DNA from: Panicum virgatum
Taxonomy: Eukaryota; Streptophyta; Magnoliopsida; Poales; Poaceae
Assembly: GCF_016808335.1 (NCBI RefSeq)
Contig: NC_053142.1
Coordinates: 50,091,992-50,155,991 of the forward strand
Length of the DNA: 64,000 bases
Direction of reading: 5' to 3'
Shown: piece by piece, positions 56,326 through 64,000 of the stretch
Numbering within the stretch: position 1 is the stretch's first letter
Layout: each line of letters opens with the position of its first letter
Translations under genes and position numbers: made by a program
Notes under the pieces: generated by a model
The model's input: the letters and a program-made list of their open reading frames with translations, nothing else
Told to the model about the DNA's origin: nothing
Database searches by the model: none

Positions 56326-57314
56326 CAGTGGCGGGCCCCATTAAATACAAGGGTACTCAACTGGATGCCATGATTTTTTACCAACAAATTTATGTATACA
56401 GTATATCCTATGTATTTGATTGGAGAAAACAAAAATTATACAACAATACAGGCTTCTGGTGTTCCAGTCTGTACTTTGGCCCAAAAAATCTAGCAGCCCA
56501 CCTGCCCCCGCCGGCCCACACAGGCTCAAGTAGCCCAAAAAACGTGCTCCTGGCCAGCCTCCAGCCCAACCGATCCCCACCAGCGCCGCCTTGCCGCAAC
56601 TAGTGCCCGGCCGGCCCAGTCGTCTTGTCCCTGGCGCAGCAGCGCTGCCTGCACAGCGGGCAGCGCCCGGCTCGACAAGGGTGTCCGGCGGAGGCCGAGC
56701 GAACGCTAGGCCTACAGGAGCCCCGTCTACGCGGCGGCTGACGGCAGCTGAGCGGCAAGCTTCAAGCGTCCCAGTGCATACGCGCTAGGACTGCATGCTG
56801 CAGGGGCTCTGCGTCTTCGTCTTCGTAGGGCCGGCGGCAGCCGAGCGGCGAGCGGCCACCGTGCGCTAGCCGCTAAGGCCGCACCGCCGCTGGGGTTTCG
56901 CACCTCCGCGGTAGCCAGCGGCAGCCAAGCTGTGAACCGCGAGCGAGGAATTGCGTCTCGGTGGAGGTACTAATTTGTTGGTTCCGATTTGACTCCTGGT
57001 GGCCTGTTCGTCATGTATTATGGAGCACTAGCGATAAGAGGTACCTAATAGGTACTAAAAGTATACAGCTGCCTACTTCAATTGGAATATTAGTGACGAG
57101 ATTGCAAAGCCTCCTATTTTAATTACTTTAGTTTGATCGTTGCGTTTGATCCAACTTAGATAACTCATTCTGTTCCTCTTATATTATTAGCCCATTTGCA
57201 CTAATTGATGTTATACTCACTTATAGATGCCAGGTACCAGGATTTAAGCCATGAAATTTTTTTTACCCTTGTGAGAATTTGAATACCATGTTCGAAATCC
57301 TGAGGCTGGCCCTG
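56326..57314. mobile_element. Non-autonomous hAT derivative nested in the Helitron
   Basis: The left end cagtggcgggcccc and the right end ggctggccctg are imperfect inverted repeats of the same kind as the hAT at 49623. The flanks tgataggg (56318-56325) and taataggg (57315-57322) are an 8-bp duplication with one change. A GC-rich segment (56480-56960) follows the left end, just as in the larger element, but no transposase remains in its 989 bp. Confidence 0.82.
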
Positions 57315-57639
57315 TAATAGGGAAGATTGGGGATAATGATGTCCGCCAGATAATGGAAATGGACTTAGCGATCCCGCACAGAGAACCTGTTTGGCCTCCT
57401 AGCAAGGAGTTTTTTTCCCCTGCAAGGATCGAATTATGCAAGGAATAATTTTACAAACACAAATACCAGTATGCGTGGGATCCATGGGATCCATGCAGGT
57501 TGCCTGCACTTGTTTGGTGATTATGGAAACACGAAAAAGCTGCCCATGGACTTTTGCTCTTTCCATTCTCATGCCCCAAGAGTATAGTTTTGATTTTATT
57601 GACCTGATAGTTATGCTAGATTTTTTCTTCCCTTCTCCA

Positions 57640-59330
57640 TTAGTGGCAACTGCTGAGGGTACAGTTCGTGGGAGGCAGGCTCGCCGAGGATCCACAAGAC
57701 AGGGAAAGAAAGAAGGTGAACTGAATGATTCTTTGTGTCCACTTTATAGGTTCCCCTATTTATTAGTGAACGCTGGTTTTGATTCGTGGTGCAGGAAAGT
57801 GTCTGGCCCAGGCGGAAAATCAAGGTGCGAATATTTAGCCTAGATTATTTTATTAGAGGCACTCATAAAAGAACCATTTGAGTGATCGTTTGTGTGGCTT
57901 ACCTATTCTCCTGATGGCTGTACAGTGTACCTTACACCTGGGATTTCATACTACGGCCCTCCTGCGCACGCGTGCCAGTACTGCGGCGCGCAGTTCTGGC
58001 ACCAAGAGCGCGTGAAAAGGTCCTACTCAGGTGAAGGAGGCTGTATTCGTTTCCATCTTTGTTGTCGTGGAGGTAAAGTTGTCTTGCCGTTTCAAAGGGA
58101 TCCTCCTCAGTTCCTGGCTGGGTTGCTGGATCCACACGGTGATGTTTTGTCTAAATACTTCATTAAGTCCATAAGATCATATAATTCAATGTTCGCTTTC
58201 ACATCACTTGGTGCCAAAATTGATACTGGTATAAATAAGGAACCTGGGCCATATGTGTTCAAAATTAATGGTCAGGTCCATCATCGGATTGGTTCTTTGC
58301 TACCGGATGAGGGTAAACCCCCAGTGTATGCACAACTCTATATTTTTGACACTGAAAATGAGATTCAGAATCGAATGTCAATTTTTGATAGGGACAGGGA
58401 GTGCGATAAAGATAATGGAGTTGATAAAAAAAATTGTTGAAGGCTTGGTACGGATGTTCGACGAGTCGAATGAGCTGGTAAAATCATTTAGGGCAGCTAG
58501 GGACCTTTTGGGAGGAAGCCAAGTCCAGCCTTTACGCCTTAGGCTCCTACACGATAGGTCAAAAGAAGCACCTCAGTATAGTGCACCAGCAGGATCTGAG
58601 ATAGCTGGTTTAATAGTAAGGGATTTCTCCGAAGATAAGAAGAGTTCTGACGTAATCATTCAGGATAGAGGTGGTGGGCTTAGAAGAATCAGCAATCTTC
58701 ATGCAAACTATATGGCCTTATAGTACCCAATCCTGTTCCCTTATGGGGAGCAAGGGTTCAAGTTAGTAATTAAATATAACCGTTCAGGAACTTTGCGTGT
58801 TGGAGTTAGGGGTGAGTTTACCATGCTTGAATATTATGCTTTCCGATTACAGCAACGTAGATGTGAGGCAACAACACTGATACGCGGTGACCGGCTATTT
58901 CAGCAGTACATTGTTGATGCTTATGCATCTGTAGAGGAGAACAGGCTTAGATACATTGTAAAAAATAACAAAAATCTAAGGTCTGAGGTGTACAAGGATA
59001 TTGAGGATGCTCTGCTTAAGGGTGATGTGGATGGAAACAATGTTGGGAAAAAGGTTATTTTGCTTGCTAGCTTCACTGGGAGTAAAAGATACATGATACA
59101 GAACTATCGGGATGCAATGGCAATCTGTCGATTTTATGGGCCCCCAGACCTGTTTATTACTTTTACCTGCAATCCAAAGTGGCAGGAAATAGCTGACGCT
59201 CTTGCATTTATTCCAGGGCAGAGGCCTGACGCTAGACCTGACATAGTTAGCCGAGTCTTCAAATTAAAGGTCGACGAGCTTGTTTCTGAGTTGAAGAAAG
59301 GCACTTACTTTGGGAAGGTGCAAGCAGGTA
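57640..59330 (+). pseudogene. Helitron replicase/helicase N-terminal region, broken
   Basis: The reading shows typical pieces of the plant Helitron protein: a Cys motif (CQYCGAQFWHQER, near 57970), FHLCCRGGKVVLP, a YMAL-stop-YPILFPYGE segment near 58720, and the Helitron-like N domain with DLFITFTCNPKWQEI near 59150. The frame shifts near 58400-58440. A TAG at 58721-58723 replaces the Gln normally found in ALQYP. The frame ends at GKVQAG followed by a gtatga donor, just before the region where the HUH nuclease motif would begin. That motif and the helicase domain are absent from the window, so the protein is inactive. Confidence 0.88.
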
Positions 59331-59448
59331 TGAGTATCAGTTTTTTGGCACATATATTTTGTTGTGCTTTGCAATTAAATACTCCATTATCTGTCGTACG
59401 CCAATGCGGTATTTTCCGCCTCTGGTAAGGAACCGCCCAATATGGATT

Positions 59449-60003
59449 ACTCGGATGAAGACCCTAGAAGGTTGTGAATTAAGAGAAGATAACCCAACTG
59501 TAGTGTTCATGGCAAGGTACTTGCTCACCTTAGATGAGGAATATGATAAACAAGCAACCAAGCTCAAGGAGTGCAACCACAGGGCAGAAGAAGCTGAGAA
59601 GCATATCAGGAAACTTCGTGTGCAGCTTGCTGAGTTTAAGGCCCAAGTGACCATATCTGAAAGTCGTGAGATCACTGCAATTGAAGCCTTAAAGCAAGCC
59701 GATGACTGCCATGCACAAGAATTAAAAGATGCCTACCTAGTCACTCGGGTGAAAAGAAGGGCTCTCATATTGGATGGCAAAGAGTGTGATGTGCTAGATG
59801 GAATCCCAATTGTAGCCATGGATAACGCCAAAAAGAAGTTTGGTGAGACCCCGCCAGCACCTCCGCCTACAGAGGTCTCTGAGGAGGCTTCAGACCTGGA
59901 GCCTACCAAGGAAGAAGTCCTCCAGCAAAATCAGCCACCGGCAGAGAGCAAAGTTGGTCCTCCTCTCATCCCATTAGAAGGCCCTTCATCCTTAGATGAA
60001 TGA
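59449..60003 (+). CDS. Unrecognised coiled-coil ORF within the Helitron, possibly captured
   Basis: The frame is open from before 59449 to a TGA at 60001-60003. It encodes about 185 residues: a long charged helix (LDEEYDKQATKLKECNH to LAEFKAQ, about 59520-59650), a central part with VLDGIPIVAMDNAKKKF, and a Pro/Glu-rich tail ending SSLDE. I do not recognise the protein. It begins shortly after the broken replicase and lies before the Helitron 3' hairpin, where captured gene pieces are commonly found. The ATG at 59455 is one possible start, but a splice from upstream is equally possible. It could also be part of an unrelated transposon gag-like protein. Confidence 0.4.
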   Translation, partial: TRMKTLEGCELREDNPTVVFMARYLLTLDEEYDKQATKLKECNHRAEEAEKHIRKLRVQLAEFKAQVTISESREITAIEALKQADDCHAQELKDAYLVTRVKRRALILDGKECDVLDGIPIVAMDNAKKKFGETPPAPPPTEVSEEASDLEPTKEEVLQQNQPPAESKVGPPLIPLEGPSSLDE

Positions 60004-60340
60004 TCTAGCTAGGCACTCGAAGATCCAAGGGAATGAAGCTACTGTCCGAATTTAGAATTCTAGATTTAGTTTTAGCTAGCTCCTTTACACTAAGGGAAGT
60101 GAAAATTACTTCACTTTGTGTAAACCCTCGTGTAAGGGATATGTGCCCCCATGTAGTACAAGATCTTTCTGCCTATAATGTAATAGCCTCACACCTACTT
60201 CATGCTTAATGGATAACCGTTATGACAGTTGATGCTTTCGTGTATTATACAGGTTAGCCAAACCTACCGCATTCCAACATAGCTTCAGATTATATATATA
60301 TATATATATGACCTTTAGGGTTTTGTGGTATACCAATTGG

Positions 60341-60374
60341 TCACCCGCAGCGAAGCGCGGGCATCAGTGGCTAG
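60341..60374 (+). terminator. Helitron 3' terminal hairpin and CTAG end
   Basis: A GC-rich hairpin at 60344-60361 with a nine-base spacer before CTAG is the standard Helitron replication terminator. The following T at 60375 fits insertion between A and T. A short (TA)n run lies about 40 bp before it. Confidence 0.8.
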
Positions 60375-60375
60375 T

Positions 60376-62490
60376 ACGACTGAAAGCGGGAGCATCACAG
60401 AAGGCCTATTTGTAGCTCGCCGCTACTACCTCCATCCCCGACAGCTCCAGCCACTGGATCCTCTGCCGAGCAACAGCCCCCAACGGCTTCTCGCGCTCTC
60501 CGCCCGTGTGCCTAGCCCACCGCTCAGCCCGTCGGTTCCCAAAAATACGTACGTCCCCCTCGCATCTCACGACAGATAAACGATCGCCTACATCTGTTGC
60601 ATGTCGCTCGCTGATCCTGCGAGCTACTACACAATGATCTCCTAAATGAAACCCACGCCACACCCCAGCGCTAACCCCTGCCCGCCCTCGAGCTGATGGC
60701 GCCGTCATCGGCGCCCTCGCGCGCTGATCGCGCTCACCCCGTCCACCCTCGTGTTGAGCGCACCGTCGTCCGATCGATCGCAGGAGCGAGCGCGGCGTCT
60801 CAATTGGAAGACGGCTGTTCGTGCAGGTATCCCTTTGATCGGCATACTTTCTAGGAAAATAGATTGTTGATCACGTCTCATAGCGTGCAGCAAAGTCCCG
60901 GCGACGATCTCCCATCTTATTGCCTCAACCAGTCCAGGTACGTTGCCCACCAGCTGCTTGATCGATGCGATCTCCCTTTAGTACTTGTCCACGGCTGTGC
61001 CGCCGACGGGCCCCCGCGCTGAGCCACCGCTATTTTACACCACTGCCGGAGTGCCGGCTCCGATCAGATCACAAGACGATTGCCTGGACGAGCTCGCCCT
61101 GCTCCGACGCACCTGGCGCTGAGGTCGCGACAAGTTTGCGAGGCTGCCAGCTCTGATTGGATCAATAAGGTATGCCAAATATTATCTGGAATGCACATCG
61201 TGGAAACTGAAATTTCTAGGGCATTTCTGTGGTGTTCCCTGAATTTGTGGCACCGACGTGATTTGCTGTTCCCACAGTGTTGCTTGCATGACTCTGTGAA
61301 TGAATTGGATTTCTTAACATTATGTTTATGATCCATGTTAAGTTTCTGTTTCTGATCCATGTCTCCAAGCATGGGTGCCTCTTGGATCCCTGTTAGAGTA
61401 ATGGCGTTGCTTGTTTTCTTTGTCGTCAGTCTATGTCAATCTCTATCAATTCCTTTTCTCTCTACTATGCCTAATTTTTCTAACTACAATGCCAGAATAT
61501 GCACATGCCTAATGGCCATAAAGTTTGTAGACCATAAAAGTAGCCAACTGATTTACTGCATTTGGAGGCTAAATCTTTTTTCTTTACATGGCGAGTCATG
61601 ACTTATTATTATTCTTTTTTAGTGATAAGCCATATTTATCTGTACCATTTTTTTCATTAGGTGAGCTCCATGTGTCTCTACAGTAATTTTTTCCCATTCA
61701 CCTGAGTTAGATACGGTTTTGGTAAATATATGCTTAGCGGAGATCATATTATTCAAAATGCAAAACTGGTTTTGAATTTTTCCTAAGCGGTAGCACATGG
61801 TATTGGTTGTTGCTACAGTAAGCCTATATATGCTTTTGTAGAGAACATTAGGGCTGAGCCTTCTTGCTCTGTGATTGATTGCGTAGAGTTCATTACAAGA
61901 ATGCCATTATCTTGCTTAAGTAGCCCCAAACCATGCAGTAAATATTTTCTTTTTCTGATCTTGGATTGTTCACAATTTTTATTATCTATTCTTTAATATT
62001 ACATTATGGTAGGTTGTATAATTTTTATTGTTTCCAATACTCGGGCCATTTTGCGTTGAGAATTTAGTGCAAGACGACCAAATAGTTGGGTGCTAAACCA
62101 GTAAAAGTGCCTTAGATATTCAGCAAGAAATGGATGCACGGCGAGGGGTGGATCAATCATATTACATTTAGGTGTTATGGTCATGAAAGAAATTTTACAG
62201 GTAGAAGTCTTAGCTTACACATCAGTTATTATGGAAAAAGCCATCAGTGTGAGTTCAACTTTCATATTTTTAGTTAATATTACATTTAGGAATTATGCAT
62301 TTGATTTTTAATCACTTCATTTGTTAAGTTTAGTTTCCAACCAATTTTGCATTTACTGCAGTTTAGAAAGTTGGCAATCTGGTTCTGAATCTTCTTTCCA
62401 TTTTGCAATTGGTGCCAACTATAAATATGCAAAAAATTTCCAGTCAAACGAACAATTTCACCTGAAGTAACAGTCTATAATTATTTTAGA
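60376..62490. other. Intergenic, no gene seen
   Basis: A GC-rich part (60376-61160) with ORFs on both strands is followed by AT-rich DNA. No domain was recognised. Near 62495-62560 the phrase ggtccatcaacttgtaagag begins a common grass repeat, perhaps a MITE end or the start of the next LTR. Confidence 0.35.
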
Positions 62491-62639
62491 GTAAAATGCA
62501 CTGGAGGTCCATCAACTTGTAAGAGGGTGTCACTTAGGTCCATGAACTTTGAAAGTACTATTCATCAGAGTCTACTGCTATGCAAATAACCCCCTGGGTT
62601 TCTTTGAATTCGGCCCCTGGCTGGAGGGAAAGAACAGAG

Positions 62640-63783
62640 GATGGCGGCCGGCCGTTTACTGGCGATTCCGGTCACCGGCGGCGAGGGGGATGTTGGGGGT
62701 AACAAAGAGGAGACCGAGCCGCACCCTCTAGTGTACTTGGCGCGACGGGAGATGGTCGGAGGAGGGCGGTCTGCGGAGAAGGAAGTCCGGCGGTGGAGGA
62801 GGCTCATCGGCGAGGGTGCTCCGGTGGTGGATAGTCGACGAGGAGTAGCCGGTCAGGTGCGTGAGGTAGAGGCGAAGCTAGGGATGGGGTCAGCGTGGGC
62901 GGAGCGGTTGTGGAGAGGCAGGTCGACGGTGAGCTCTGGCTCGCCGGTGTGCAGATGGACGGCGGCGGCGTTCTGGGTCTGGGGGCGGGGAAAAGGCGAG
63001 GAAGCGAGGGGAATGGAATGCGGACGTTCTCCTGATGCTGATGCGCGCAAGAGGTGGTGATCCGGGGCTCTGCCCGAGGCTGGCCACGGCGGCGGTGAAG
63101 TGGCAGCCGTGGAGCTCGGCTGGGGTGGCGTGGCGAGGGGAGGGGGCTCCAGCGCGAGGAAAGGAGGGCGGCGTGGAGTCTGGGCACGACGCGTGGGAAA
63201 GGAGGGCAAGCAGGAGGTGGCTGGGGCCCTCCACGGCGGCGGACGGCAGCGCTCAGCGCCGGCGGCGCTGAAACAGAGGAGCAGGGAGGTAGAAGATAGA
63301 GTTTGGACCTCTTTGCAAAATCCAAAAAGTTCAAGGGTCCCACTATAAAACTAAAATAACTTCTAAACTAGGGCTCAAATGAAAAAGTGTCCAACATGAA
63401 ACTTGTTCAACTTTTCAAGATCTACAACTTTGATGTTGTGCAAAAATTGATTTGACCAAATGTTAAAGAGTTATTTTGAAAACAAAGGAAGGATTTTGAG
63501 TTTAATGGACTTTTGTCTTTTCCAATGCAAATTTAGTTTAATTTCAAACTAAAAAGTAAAATTTTCTGCCAAACAATGATTACACCGAATTTTATAAATA
63601 AACCCTCCACAAAAGCAATATTTGCTCTCCCTACTCAAATTAAACTATAAAAAGGACCTTGCATAAAATCATATTTACACAAATAACCTTTTATTTTTAC
63701 AATAAGATCCTTTTTCAAGCAAAATAAACACATGATGCATAAAATCAATACAATTCTACTGTGCAGACACCTAGGGTGTCACA
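62640..63783 (-). repeat. 3' LTR of a Gypsy element (left limit uncertain)
   Basis: On the minus strand the LTR starts TGTGACACCCTAGGTG at 63783, directly after a polypurine tract (AGGGGGGAAGG, 63784-63797). The GC-rich part with ORFs on both strands (62640-63300) and the AT-rich part (63340-63740) are both taken as LTR. The far boundary lies near or before 62640 and was not resolved. Confidence 0.6.
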
Positions 63784-64000
63784 GCCTTCCCCCCTAAAAG
63801 GAATGTCGCCCCGAGATTACAGGAAGAAAAGGAATAGAAATGTTTGATACCTGAATTTGTTCTAAGAAAGCCGGGAAAGTTTCTTTGGAGAAAATTTTCA
63901 GTCTCCCAAGTGGCTTCTTCCTCAGTATGATGATTCCACTGGATTTGGTACATTTTAACTTTCTCCCTTCCAGTACTTCTTTCTTTGGTGTCAAAAATTT
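63771..64000 (-). pseudogene. C-terminus of a Gypsy (chromovirus-type) polyprotein, cut by the window edge
   Basis: The minus-strand frame contains YQIQWNHHTEEEATWETE, the end of the chromodomain-like tail after integrase in plant Gypsy elements, followed by a short tail and the polypurine tract. The rest of gag-pol would lie beyond 64000. Whether this copy is intact cannot be judged here. The frame seems to shift after FSSCNL. Confidence 0.75.

Larger units (their letters stand above)
55990..60374 (+). mobile_element. Decayed Helitron (5' end not resolved)
   Basis: The 3' end is diagnostic. A hairpin made from cccgc (60344-60348) and gcggg (60357-60361), with an inner gc-gaa-gc loop, is followed nine bases later by CTAG (60371-60374) and a T. 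Upstream lies a broken Helitron-like N-terminal replicase region (57640-59330). The ORF at 55994-56176 (MDAASSSKQTRKRRR) resembles the basic start of plant Helitron proteins, so the left limit shown is a guess. A hAT derivative (56326-57314) is nested within. No TC 5' end could be picked out. Confidence 0.7.

Noticed and set aside
62640..63343. ORFs on both strands near the right edge
   Set aside because: They fall in the GC-rich part of a Gypsy LTR and show no domain.
1..64000. CRISPR arrays, bacterial operons or phage-type systems
   Set aside because: The window is plant nuclear DNA with introns and grass transposons; no regularly spaced repeat array or prokaryotic gene was seen.

Overview
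The window is nuclear DNA of a grass (Poaceae). The evidence is: GT-AG introns, GC-rich first exons, and a dense set of grass-type repeats (Stowaway and Tourist-like MITEs, a tRNA-derived SINE, an RTE LINE, Copia and Gypsy LTR elements, hAT, Mutator-like and Helitron elements). The gene models resemble panicoid/andropogonoid orthologues, but the species cannot be fixed from sequence alone.

Four ordinary host genes were rebuilt with frame-checked splice sites. (1) 10370-14130 (+): an AINTEGUMENTA-LIKE/PLETHORA transcription factor with two AP2 domains, 9 exons (one of 9 nt), 473 aa. (2) 21845-31635 (+): a class VI-like receptor-like cytoplasmic kinase, 7 exons, 385 aa. Its last intron has been enlarged to 8.2 kb by an antisense Copia retrotransposon (25364-31117). 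(3) 37630-41241 (+): COP9 signalosome subunit 5 (JAMM deneddylase), 6 exons, 361 aa. (4) 53085-54499 (+): a soluble LRK10/PR5K-like non-RD kinase, 2 exons, 439 aa. A fifth likely gene, 45363-45827 (-), encodes a 154-aa membrane-anchored Gly/Tyr/Cys-rich protein.

The rest is layered mobile DNA. 1-8.5 kb holds MITEs, tandem duplications and an LTR fragment. 15.4-19.8 kb holds a SINE and then a 3.8-kb Mutator-like element with about 190-bp terminal inverted repeats. That element carries two small GRF-type zinc-finger genes, and a piece of mitochondrial atp6 lies in one of its arms. 32.3-34.7 kb is a Tourist-like element containing a 1.47-kb solo LTR and a long-TIR MITE. 41.6-42.2 kb is a 5'-truncated RTE LINE with an 18-bp target duplication just past CSN5. 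43.7-44.5 kb is a foldback element, and 47.8-48.9 kb a 547-bp tandem duplication. 49.6-52.4 kb is a decayed hAT with a perfect 8-bp target duplication. 56.0-60.4 kb is a decayed Helitron with its own 3' hairpin, a smaller hAT derivative nested inside it, and an unrecognised coiled-coil ORF next to the broken replicase. The right edge enters a Gypsy element on the minus strand.

The host genes are unrelated in function (development, ROP/RLCK signalling, cullin deneddylation, defence-type kinase) and do not form a cluster. The strongest unusual points are the two-gene GRF element with captured mtDNA, the kinase whose acidic tail exon lies beyond a full retrotransposon, and two GC-AG introns needed to keep frame in the RLCK and CSN5 genes.
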